NCBI GenBank assembly: GCA_002412925.1
Contig: DHVZ01000015.1
Span: 1-12,241, forward strand
Direction: 5' to 3'
Source of the DNA: Anaerolineales bacterium UBA5195
Lineage (GTDB): Bacteria > Chloroflexota > Anaerolineae > Anaerolineales > Villigracilaceae
Length of the DNA: 12,241 nucleotides
The notes beneath the pieces are model-generated. The model had not been told where the DNA came from, did not search any database, and saw nothing but the letters and a program-made list of their open reading frames with translations. This document shows, piece after piece, positions 6,948 through 12,241 of this stretch; positions within the stretch are counted from its first letter, which is position 1, and each line of letters begins with the position of its first letter. A program made the translations under genes and the position numbers.

Positions 6948-8198
6948 TCAGGGCTGCCGGGTCTGTACCAGTACCGTCTCAACCATGACCTGTACAAAAC
7001 GGTCAGATTCGGAGACCCAGGGCGTATGCCCGGAATGCTCGAACCAGACGATTTCCTTGTGTGGGGCTTCGAGGATAGCGTAATATTGCTCCACAAACAC
7101 AGTTGGAGCGTTGATATCGTGACGGCCAATCAGGAAGTAGACGGGAACCTGCAACTGGGCAGCCTGTTGGCGAAAATCAACCTGCCAGAGTTGGGGATAA
7201 ACCACCTCCAGCGTTTCGAGCACACCGCGGAACCAACTGACTTTGTCGTACAAGCCATATTCGGGGGCAGCCAGGTCGCGCCAGGTGCTGAAGCCGTTAT
7301 CGGCAATCACCGGGTTCTGATTCATAAAGGCAAAGGTATCGGTCAGGAAGGCAGCTTCCTTCCAGGCCATGCCGCTGCCGTAGTAGGGCGGCGGGCCTTG
7401 TTTGGTGAGAGCCTCTACTTTGGCCGTGTCACCCCGTTCACGCGCCCAGTTTAGGGCAAACTCGTAGCACCTCAAGTCATTTTCGAGAAAAGCCACCATC
7501 TGTCCGGTGCCGATGAAGGCGTGAAAATCCTCGGGGTACCGCTGGACGAGCATAATTCCGAGTGCGCTGCCCCAGGATTCGCCCAGCAGATAAACCTTTT
7601 CCTGCCCGAAGCGCTCTTTCAGGATGGCGATGAGGCTGTGGGCGTCCACGATGTAACGTTCGGGTGTCAGGGTGGATCGATCCACGGCGTCGAACGATTT
7701 GCCTGCGCCGGGCTGTTCCCAGTTGACGACGACGAAATGCTTCTCCAACGCACCGAGCGCAAACCGTTCGGTCGCCAGTTGGCTGCCGCCGGGACCTCCC
7801 GCCAGGAAAAGCAGCACCGGTTTGTGAGTGTCATGCCCGCGGATCGAGATCCACTGTTGGCTGCCGTTGAGTGTCACCTTTTCGAGCGTGGCAAGACTGC
7901 CAGGGAGAGGCTTGCCATCCACGCCGGTGATGGGCGGGGTCATGGCAAAAAACTGCGAGGCGCTGACGGCCAAGACGCCCACCACAAAGATCCCAGCCAC
8001 CGAAACAGCGATTCCTTTCCAGGCGGGCTTGAGCGTAAAACTCAGCACAAGCAGGGTTAAATCCGCAGCAGCCAGCAAAACCCAGAGCGGGGCAGGCACG
8101 GCAGTCGCTTGCGGCAGTAGAATCACCGGCAGGCAGAGAATCAAGGAAATCAAAAATGCCAGCAGGCGGGATAAAAAGGCGAAGATACGTTTTAGCAT
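6948..8198 (-). CDS. Membrane-anchored alpha/beta hydrolase (prolyl aminopeptidase-like), copy A
   Basis: The product is 416 residues. Three hydrophobic segments (about 5-29, 36-57 and 62-85) precede an alpha/beta-hydrolase domain. The likely catalytic triad is Ser208 in GESWGS, Asp361 in GRHD and His391 in HSGH. The oxyanion region reads LAGGPGG (132-138), where prolyl aminopeptidase-like enzymes usually have HGGPG, and WEQPGAG (160-166) replaces WDQRGxG. It is clearly paralogous to the hydrolase at 8449-9606: both share GKP-L-x-GSL and HKPVLLFL / NHPVLLFL before the oxyanion motif. The start at 8198 has AAAGGAG about 9 nt upstream, overlapping the stop of the small membrane protein, so the two are co-translated. 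It is probably an envelope-facing or membrane-bound esterase or peptidase. The substrate is unknown. Confidence 0.9.
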   Translation of the reverse strand: MLKRIFAFLSRLLAFLISLILCLPVILLPQATAVPAPLWVLLAAADLTLLVLSFTLKPAWKGIAVSVAGIFVVGVLAVSASQFFAMTPPITGVDGKPLPGSLATLEKVTLNGSQQWISIRGHDTHKPVLLFLAGGPGGSQLATERFALGALEKHFVVVNWEQPGAGKSFDAVDRSTLTPERYIVDAHSLIAILKERFGQEKVYLLGESWGSALGIMLVQRYPEDFHAFIGTGQMVAFLENDLRCYEFALNWARERGDTAKVEALTKQGPPPYYGSGMAWKEAAFLTDTFAFMNQNPVIADNGFSTWRDLAAPEYGLYDKVSWFRGVLETLEVVYPQLWQVDFRQQAAQLQVPVYFLIGRHDINAPTVFVEQYYAILEAPHKEIVWFEHSGHTPWVSESDRFVQVMVETVLVQTRQP

Positions 8199-8212
8199 AG
8201 GTGCGTGCTCCT

Positions 8213-8341
8213 TTAGAAGTGTGAATTTTCCAGGCGAACACCCATTTCGGCCAGTTCATCTGGAGAAAAACGGGTTTCGAGGGTGATGGTCAAAAAGATG
8301 ACTGGGGAGAAGAGCAGCAGAACGAGTGCGCAAGCCCACAT
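8213..8341 (-). CDS. Small single-pass membrane protein, 42 residues
   Basis: I do not recognise a family. The protein has one hydrophobic helix (residues 2-20, WACALVLLLFSPVIFLTIT) and a charged tail (21-42) with Glu, Asp and Arg. The start at 8341 is chosen because GGAGG lies 5 nt before the ATG. The frame also opens at 8353 and 8398, but those starts lack a good Shine-Dalgarno and the last lies in the repeat. Its TAA is part of TAAAGGAG, which is the ribosome binding site of the next hydrolase gene, so translation looks coupled. It is the first gene after module 3. It could be a partner or regulator of the anchored hydrolase, or a remnant of a lost membrane domain. Confidence 0.65.
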   Translation of the reverse strand: MWACALVLLLFSPVIFLTITLETRFSPDELAEMGVRLENSHF

Positions 8342-8365
8342 GGGAACCTCCATTTCTTTGCACTG

Positions 8366-8371
8366 ATGATA
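8366..8371 (-). promoter_or_regulatory. Candidate -10 element TATCAT of repeat module 3
   Basis: TATCAT on the minus strand lies 17 nt after the GAGT of the module 3 hairpin and 24 nt before the ATG at 8341. The spacing equals that in modules 1, 4 and 5. It would drive the small membrane protein and hydrolase A. Confidence 0.5.
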
Positions 8372-8380
8372 GGCTGCCGC

Positions 8381-8412
8381 AAACAAAAACTCCCCCATCG
8401 CCGGGGGAGTTT
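8381..8412 (-). terminator. Intrinsic terminator after hydrolase B (hairpin of module 3)
   Basis: On the minus strand AAACTCCCCC pairs with GGGGGAGTTT (10 bp, 6-nt loop) and is followed by TTGTTT. It lies 36 nt after the TAA of the hydrolase gene at 8449. Confidence 0.7.
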
Positions 8413-8434
8413 GAAACTGGTCAGATGGACAGGT
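8385..8434 (-). repeat. Intergenic repeat module, copy 3 (box plus hairpin)
   Basis: On the minus strand the box variant ACCTGTCCATCTGACCAGT (8434-8416) starts 14 nt after the hydrolase stop. It is followed by TTC and the hairpin at 8412-8387. The two-base change in the box centre (CT to TC) is shared with copy 4, so copies 3 and 4 form a subtype. Confidence 0.85.
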
Positions 8435-8448
8435 TTCCAGCTTTGCAA

Positions 8449-9606
8449 TTACCTGCCGTCAGCCAGCTTGTTCGTGCCGCTCAGCACATCTTCCCGTAAA
8501 ATCTGGCGCATTTTTTCGGGTTCCTCAAAGATTGGGCTGTGGGCCGATTGCTCAAAGGTGTAAAACCCTTTGACCGGTGCTTTGAGCTGCTCAAAATAGG
8601 ATTTCGCCAGACTGTAGGAACAGGTGTAATCAGATTGGCCGTGAAAGAAGTAGATGGGAAGCTCCAACTCGGTCACCTGTTGCGTCAGGTCCGTGGCGAA
8701 GACCGTGTTCCGCAGTAAGCGTGCGGAAAAAATTTTCCCACGCCAGAGATTCACTTTTTCACCCAGGGTGTACTCCCGGAATTGCCACGATGGGAAAAAG
8801 ACGCCAGTCACAATCGATTTCATCTCACGCATTGTGCCAATTCCAAGACTGTGCATGGCTTCATCGCGGATTAAATCGTATGCAGCCGGTAGCGGATCCG
8901 TCAAAGTGGGCGCAGCTGCTTCGAGCTTGCGGAGCATGTTTGTATTTCCATTTGCTTTGAATTGTTGCAGCATATAGTCGTAGGCCAGGGTTTCAGATTT
9001 GAGTTGAAACGTCATCTGACCCATGCCAATATAAGCGTAGTACAGTTTCGGCGCCCGCGCCACTGCCTGGAAGCCAAAAAAACTGCCACCCGAATGCGCC
9101 ATCAGGTAGATTTTCTCTTTCCCGAAGCGCTGACGTAAGTAATTGGTCACTTCCAACGTGTCATCAACGATTTGTTCCACGGTCATCGTCTCTGGAGGCA
9201 GGTTGGGATTGTAAGAAAGCCCAGCGCCGCGTTGATCCCACCAGACAACGGTAAAATCGTTCTCCAACCCGGTTGGGTAACGCTCGGTGATGAAGTATTC
9301 CGGCAGACCGGGGCCACCGTGCAGAAAAAGCAGAACGGGATGGTTGACATTTTTGCTTTTGATAAACATCCCCTGTTCTACGCCGTTGATATTGACCCAG
9401 ATTTTCTCAGACAAACTACCCACGAGCGGCTTCCCGTTTTCATCGAGAAATGGCTGCGGCCGGCCGGGACTCCAGACCAGTAGCAGCCCCACAAAAATAA
9501 GGAGGCCAGCCAACAAGATGGAAATAAGAGTCAACAGCATGCGACCCGCCTTTCGCGCGAAAGAGTGAGTGGATAAGATCTTGGTTTGAGAGTGTCTCTG
9601 GTTCAT
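8449..9606 (-). CDS. Membrane-anchored alpha/beta hydrolase (prolyl aminopeptidase-like), copy B
   Basis: The product is 385 residues with one N-terminal membrane helix (about 24-45) and an alpha/beta-hydrolase domain. The signatures of the proline iminopeptidase-like group are intact: HGGPG (residues 96-100), WWDQRGAG (122-129), the nucleophile elbow AHSGGS (Ser172), Asp326 in HGQSD and His356 in SAH. Such enzymes remove N-terminal proline or hydrolyse esters and related small substrates. The anchor suggests a catalytic domain outside the cytoplasmic membrane. The ATG at 9606 is 5 nt after the TAA of the P-loop gene with no clear Shine-Dalgarno, so it is probably coupled. A start at Met23 with GAAAGGCGGG upstream is a real alternative. 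It is paralogous to 6948-8198. Confidence 0.92.
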   Translation of the reverse strand: MNQRHSQTKILSTHSFARKAGRMLLTLISILLAGLLIFVGLLLVWSPGRPQPFLDENGKPLVGSLSEKIWVNINGVEQGMFIKSKNVNHPVLLFLHGGPGLPEYFITERYPTGLENDFTVVWWDQRGAGLSYNPNLPPETMTVEQIVDDTLEVTNYLRQRFGKEKIYLMAHSGGSFFGFQAVARAPKLYYAYIGMGQMTFQLKSETLAYDYMLQQFKANGNTNMLRKLEAAAPTLTDPLPAAYDLIRDEAMHSLGIGTMREMKSIVTGVFFPSWQFREYTLGEKVNLWRGKIFSARLLRNTVFATDLTQQVTELELPIYFFHGQSDYTCSYSLAKSYFEQLKAPVKGFYTFEQSAHSPIFEEPEKMRQILREDVLSGTNKLADGR

Positions 9607-9611
9607 CAGTT

Positions 9612-10445
9612 TTACGCTTTCAGGAAGGCTTCAAGATATTTTTGACTTCCGCTCCAATCAGGCGCGTTTGTCATCTCGATGGATGGCATGGGCAGGGTTG
9701 ACAGGAACTCCAATTCCAAGGCCTGGCGGATGGTATAAAAATCGATCACACCTTTGAAGCCTTTTAATCCGTGCGCTTTCCCAAACTCTTGCTCGGTTAG
9801 ATACCAGGTGACATAATCCGCCCAGTCTTGTGGGCGTTCCTGGCGAACATTTTCCAGAGTGGAGCGAGGGTCTGGCGGGGCAAGGTAAATCAGCCTGGGC
9901 TCAAGCGTTCGGATCATCTCAGCCAGATCCAAAAGATGCTGATGGATGGCAGCGATGGGCTGATTGTGACGCGCCAGCAGGGTGGTAATTGGGTTTTGCA
10001 AGAAACAACACTCAAAGACATAAGTGAAATCATCCCTGATTGCCCGTGTGACGAAGTTTTTCCAGCTCTGGCGCATGATCTGTTTATGTTTTTTGGGTGG
10101 CAAATCGTAGATTTCAAATTTTGACAGGGTTTTAAATAAAGCGGACGGGGCCTGGTACTGCTCATGCTCCAGTTTGCGGTAACTAAAAAGCCACTGATCA
10201 TTTTCCCGTTTCGCGTGGTGGGCCAAAAAACCGACAAATTCTGGGAATTGTGCTTGCAGTTCGGCATATTCACTTTCATTCAAGCAGGCCACAGACTCGT
10301 AATCAGCCGGGTGGTTCCAGTCACCTTCCAGAAACAGGGCGGGGTGTTTGCCATTCTGTTCCAACCAGGCGCAGACAAAACGGGCAGTGGTTGTTTTTCC
10401 CGAGCCGGGAATGCCCTCGATCAGAATAAGTTTGGGATTGGACAT
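9612..10445 (-). CDS. P-loop NTPase, kinase-like, function unknown
   Basis: The product is 277 residues. A Walker A motif GIPGSGKT (residues 11-18) follows a short beta strand (KLILIE), as in small-molecule and nucleotide kinases. FLEGDWNHPADYE (about 38-50) is a probable substrate-contact region, and YVFECCFLQNP (about 141-151) may hold the Walker B-like strand with a terminal Glu. The layout fits a kinase of the thymidylate/shikimate-type superfamily rather than an AAA+ machine. I cannot name a substrate. I start at ATG 10445, which has AAGGAG 11 nt upstream. The frame extends to a TTG at 10475, but that would place the Shine-Dalgarno inside the gene. It is the first gene after module 4 and is followed at 5 nt by hydrolase B. 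Confidence 0.8.
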   Translation of the reverse strand: MSNPKLILIEGIPGSGKTTTARFVCAWLEQNGKHPALFLEGDWNHPADYESVACLNESEYAELQAQFPEFVGFLAHHAKRENDQWLFSYRKLEHEQYQAPSALFKTLSKFEIYDLPPKKHKQIMRQSWKNFVTRAIRDDFTYVFECCFLQNPITTLLARHNQPIAAIHQHLLDLAEMIRTLEPRLIYLAPPDPRSTLENVRQERPQDWADYVTWYLTEQEFGKAHGLKGFKGVIDFYTIRQALELEFLSTLPMPSIEMTNAPDWSGSQKYLEAFLKA

Positions 10446-10494
10446 GCTGGCGTCTGCTCCTTCTGAAATCTTCAATACTTTTCTGCCTGCTTTG

Positions 10495-10500
10495 ATGATA
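10495..10500 (-). promoter_or_regulatory. Candidate -10 element TATCAT of repeat module 4
   Basis: TATCAT on the minus strand lies 17 nt after the GAGT of the module 4 hairpin and 49 nt before the ATG at 10445. The hexamer and spacing match module 3. No TTGACA-like -35 is seen. Confidence 0.5.
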
Positions 10501-10513
10501 GCGCCGGTTAAGC

Positions 10514-10564
10514 AAAGACTCCCCCGTCGAGGGGGGAGTCTTGAGACTGGTCAGATGGCCAGGT
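10514..10564 (-). repeat. Intergenic repeat module, copy 4 (box plus hairpin)
   Basis: On the minus strand the box ACCTGGCCATCTGACCAGT (10564-10546) shares its first A with the TGA stop of the lipoprotein gene. The hairpin arms are AAGACTCCCCC and GGGGGAGTCTT (11 bp, 6-nt loop, 10542-10515). An extra G-C pair replaces an A-T pair of copies 1, 3 and 5, again with both arms changed. After the arm comes TGCTT, so as a terminator it is only moderate. Confidence 0.85.
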
Positions 10565-11574
10565 CACGGATTAACCTGCATGGACTGAATCAGTGCATCC
10601 AATTGGTTGAGGCTGGGTGTGAAATTATCAGGCCTCTGGGTATTGAGCAGATTGGTGACCGCGCTGTAGTAAGCGCTCATGTCGGCCTGCGGATTAGCCA
10701 TGTACGGGTAGGGGATACCGCCAGAGGGCAGGGGTGCGCCAGCGTCACTGGTTTCGGCCAGAACCGGGCTGGTGAGAGGGAAAATCGCCACGATGTAGCG
10801 TTCCCCATCGCTGGTTACTCCGATGAAGTTGTAGAACAGATCGGTGTTGTTGGCGGAGGCCGGGTACTGGGCGTACTCGCTGAGGTAGCGGATACCCTTG
10901 CCGTTTTGGAACGCAACCGGCTGGATGTGGGCAGCGAACAGGCTTTGGGCGTTGAAAAATGGAACGCCGGGGAGTTGATCGAGCGCCGGGACATTGTTCG
11001 GGGCGTACAGGTAGTTTTGCAGGCGGTGAATGCTCTCGAAAGCGGCGGGGAGCATCAAGGCGTAGTCCGAAGCCGGGTAGACATAAATCTGCGGCTGGTG
11101 GGTTTTGCCTCGCAGGAGGTAGTAATCCGCTAGGCTGACCTGCAAATGGCCTGGAGTTTTCTCCCACCAGACGGCGTTATCGCTGTCCAGACGCGGGAAG
11201 TTCCTGCCGCTAGCGCCGCTGGCAACTCCCGGCGGGATGACAAGGGTCAATGGCCGGTAGGTGACGGTTGTCCCGGCGCTAACGGGCGGCTGGGGAGTGG
11301 GCGCCGAGTAGGTTGGAGGAACCTGCGTTGGCGCGACCTGGGTGGGAACGGCGGTTGCCGGAGCGGTGACGGCGGGAACCTGGGTAGGAACTGCCGTGGC
11401 CGGAACGGAGGTGCCAGCCGCTGGTCCCTGGGTCGGGAAGACGACCGTCACCACAAGCGGGGTGGCGGGAATCTCAGTAGGCGTGGTTGCCGTCAGTTGA
11501 ACCGTACAGGCCAGGGACGCAACCAACAGAAGGGTGGGGAGTAAGAATATTTTTTTCACTATAGTGCTGTGCAT
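10564..11574 (-). CDS. Secreted lipoprotein with Pro/Thr/Ala/Val-rich linker
   Basis: The product is 336 residues from ATG 11574. A lipoprotein signal peptide has Lys7-Lys8, a hydrophobic core and ASLAC with Cys23 as the likely lipidated residue. Residues about 30-100 form a low-complexity linker with repeats of the type ATAVPTQVP, common between a cell-surface anchor and an outer domain. The domain from about 101 to 336 is globular, aromatic and Tyr-rich, and I do not recognise it. The start at 11574 is preferred because GAAAGGAAA lies 8 nt upstream; the in-frame ATG at 11592 has no Shine-Dalgarno and would put that motif in its own codons. It stands alone between modules 5 and 4. Its role is unknown; display on the cell surface is well supported. 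Confidence 0.88.
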   Translation of the reverse strand: MHSTIVKKIFLLPTLLLVASLACTVQLTATTPTEIPATPLVVTVVFPTQGPAAGTSVPATAVPTQVPAVTAPATAVPTQVAPTQVPPTYSAPTPQPPVSAGTTVTYRPLTLVIPPGVASGASGRNFPRLDSDNAVWWEKTPGHLQVSLADYYLLRGKTHQPQIYVYPASDYALMLPAAFESIHRLQNYLYAPNNVPALDQLPGVPFFNAQSLFAAHIQPVAFQNGKGIRYLSEYAQYPASANNTDLFYNFIGVTSDGERYIVAIFPLTSPVLAETSDAGAPLPSGGIPYPYMANPQADMSAYYSAVTNLLNTQRPDNFTPSLNQLDALIQSMQVNP

Positions 11575-11597
11575 GGTTAAATTTCCTTTCATGTCAA

Positions 11598-11603
11598 ATC
11601 ATA
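11598..11603 (-). promoter_or_regulatory. Candidate -10 element TATGAT of repeat module 5
   Basis: TATGAT on the minus strand lies 17 nt after the GAGT of the module 5 hairpin and 23 nt before the lipoprotein ATG at 11574. The spacing equals that of modules 1, 3 and 4. If used, transcription would begin close to 11591, which also argues against the upstream ATG at 11592. Confidence 0.5.
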
Positions 11604-11615
11604 GCTCTGGGGAAC

Positions 11616-11644
11616 GAAAAACTCCCCCGCCGAGGGAGGAGTTT
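11616..11644 (-). terminator. Probable intrinsic terminator after the 26-residue ORF (hairpin of module 5)
   Basis: On the minus strand AAACTCCTCCC pairs with the GGGGGAGTTT arm, with one A-C mismatch inside the stem, followed by TTCGTT. It is weaker than the module 1 hairpin because of the mismatch and the broken T-tract. Confidence 0.55.
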
Positions 11645-11689
11645 GCCTTGGCCGATAGGCCAAGATTCAGACTGGTCAAGCGGATAGGT
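11617..11689 (-). repeat. Intergenic repeat module, copy 5 (box, extra hairpin, hairpin)
   Basis: On the minus strand the box ACCTATCCGCTTGACCAGT (11689-11671) shares its first A with the TAA of the 26-residue ORF. Between box and main hairpin lies an extra perfect hairpin, CTTGGCC-TATC-GGCCAAG (11664-11647), absent from the other copies. The main hairpin (11644-11619) carries one mismatch. The box differs from copy 1 at two positions, so this is the most diverged copy. Confidence 0.8.
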
Positions 11690-11769
11690 TAGCCTTGGGA
11701 TTTGCGGGCACTCACATACCCGTAGCTCAGCCAGCGGCCGCCATCCTGCCGATAGATTTGGGTTTCCAT
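11689..11769 (-). CDS. Small ORF, 26 residues, well-placed ribosome binding site
   Basis: The predicted peptide is polar and aromatic (METQIYRQDGG at the start, RWLSYGYVSARKSQG at the end) with no signal peptide or membrane helix. AGGAG lies 7 nt before the ATG (CAGGAGAAAACCA-ATG), which is as good as the site of the large genes. The TAA falls at the boundary of module 5 and a hairpin follows, so the unit looks complete: ribosome site, frame, stop, terminator. It could be a genuine small protein, a leader peptide, or the first residues of a larger gene cut off by the repeat. The Y-R-x-D-G-G-R-W pattern is loosely like the N-terminus of some phage-type integrases, which is a weak hint only. 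Confidence 0.5.
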   Translation of the reverse strand: METQIYRQDGGRWLSYGYVSARKSQG

Positions 11770-12241
11770 TGGTTTTCTCCTGTTCGGGTTTGATAGGGGG
11801 CGGACTCAAGAGCAAATACCTACCGAATACAAGCTGTCTGCTCCAGGATATTTTACATGCTCATGCTCCAAAAATAACCCAAAAAATCTCCGGCAGAGAT
11901 TTTGGTGCGACCATACATGGTGCGCGTTTTACTATTGCTCTAAAACAGATCCGTCTGGGCCGCTTTACAATTTCAAGGGGATTTAACAATACTTTCGAAA
12001 TCAAGCCTTTACATTTGCTACATTCGTTACCCCTCTTGAACTTCAAACAGCGGTTTGAGTCCGCTTGGGGGCGCAGCATATAGACCTTGTGGAACATAGA
12101 TTCCATGTGGTCTTTTGTTTACATAGATTAACCGTCTGCACTGCGAGGAAAAGCGTACAATCACTCGCTGGCGTAGGAATATGATTCGAAGGAAAAGAGT
12201 ATTTGGGGGATTTGTACTAGCAGGTTGTCGGAGAACCGAGG
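11770..12241. other. Gene-poor AT-rich region upstream of the gene array
   Basis: I see no convincing gene in these 472 bases. Short frames exist on both strands (for example 11861-12106 on the minus strand), but they lack ribosome sites, run through a hairpin and have no recognisable protein features. The region holds a terminator-like hairpin at 11883-11903 and a tRNA T-arm-like sequence at 12049-12065. A promoter for the small ORF at 11769 would be expected between 11880 and 11790. TAAAAT on the minus strand near 11850-11855 is a possible -10, but no matching -35 is visible. Confidence 0.6.
11876..11903 (-). terminator. Terminator-like hairpin upstream of the array
   Basis: On the minus strand AAAATCTC pairs with GAGATTTT (8 bp, 5-nt loop TGCCG), followed by TTGGGTTATTTTT. 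The stem is AT-rich at its base and GC-poor overall, so strength is uncertain. It could stop transcripts arriving from beyond the right window edge and so insulate the array. The mirror form on the plus strand lacks a T-tract beyond the arm. Confidence 0.45.

Noticed and set aside
10348..11133. Plus-strand open frame of 261 codons
   Set aside because: It lies opposite the lipoprotein and P-loop genes, spans the repeat module, and has no ribosome site or recognisable domain. It is a shadow frame in GC-rich coding DNA.
11558..11567. Perfect palindrome CACTATAGTG near the lipoprotein start
   Set aside because: It is only 10 bp, lies within codons 2-6 of the gene, and is not repeated at other starts, so chance is the simpler reading.
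5674..11689. CRISPR array
   Set aside because: Repeats are separated by whole genes of 1 kb or more, not by short spacers, and no cas gene is present.
5674..11689. T-box or other known riboswitch in the repeated leaders
   Set aside because: Only a 19-nt box and one hairpin are conserved. No T-box sequence, specifier arm or known aptamer core is seen, and no alternative pairing of the box with the hairpin arm is evident.
5674..11691. Integron gene-cassette array with attC sites at each gene end
   Set aside because: The one-orientation, gene-then-element layout is similar, but the elements lack paired attC core sites (RYYYAAC and GTTRRRY) at the two ends, the box has no inverted partner, and no integrase is present in the window.
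11861..12106. 81-codon minus-strand ORF
   Set aside because: There is no ribosome site, the frame runs through the terminator-like hairpin, and part of it is the complement of the tRNA T-arm-like sequence, a known source of spurious frames.
12147..12171. GCGAG/CTCGC inverted repeat near the right edge
   Set aside because: A 5-bp stem with a loop of more than ten bases and no T-tract is not enough to call a terminator or operator.

Overview
The window is about 12.2 kb in which every convincing gene lies on the minus strand, so transcription reads right to left. Shine-Dalgarno-led starts, short intergenic gaps, a lipoprotein with a long Pro/Thr/Ala/Val linker, membrane-anchored prolyl-aminopeptidase-like hydrolases and a UbiA plus class I isoprenoid enzyme pair all suggest a bacterium. 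My best guess is a Chloroflexota (Anaerolineae-like) chromosome. That placement is inference from gene content, because no rRNA, tRNA or housekeeping marker is present.

In the direction of transcription: (1) 12241-11770 has no convincing gene. It holds a terminator-like hairpin and a tRNA T-arm-like 3' fragment. (2) 11769-11689 is a 26-codon ORF with a good ribosome binding site. (3) 11574-10564 is a PT-rich lipoprotein. (4) 10445-8449 is a P-loop kinase-like protein followed by a membrane-anchored alpha/beta hydrolase. (5) 8341-6948 is a 42-residue membrane protein followed by a second, paralogous alpha/beta hydrolase. (6) 6856-5768 is a CPBP-family membrane protease homologue. (7) 5642-1 is a tightly packed seven-gene operon: 8-TM protein, SAM methyltransferase, SnoaL/NTF2-like protein, UbiA prenyltransferase, class I isoprenoid enzyme, APH-like kinase, and a second SAM methyltransferase cut by the window edge.

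The most striking signal is a repeated intergenic module that precedes each of the five transcription units (3)-(7). Read on the minus strand it has, in order, a 19-nt box (consensus ACCTGTCCACTTGACCAGT), a GC-rich hairpin with arms containing ACTCCCC and GGGGAGT (usually followed by T residues), a 16-17 nt spacer, and a TATNAT hexamer. The gene start follows 17-49 nt later. In three of five copies the box touches or overlaps the stop codon of the preceding gene. The module therefore looks like a combined terminator-plus-promoter insulator, or a shared operator defining a local regulon.

The left operon reads as a small isoprenoid-conjugate pathway: prenyl chain chemistry, membrane prenyl transfer, a possible cyclase or isomerase fold, a phosphotransferase and two methyltransferases. 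Its product cannot be named from the sequence. The right part carries secreted or membrane-associated proteins (lipoprotein, two anchored hydrolases, CPBP protein, small membrane protein), so envelope-related roles are plausible.
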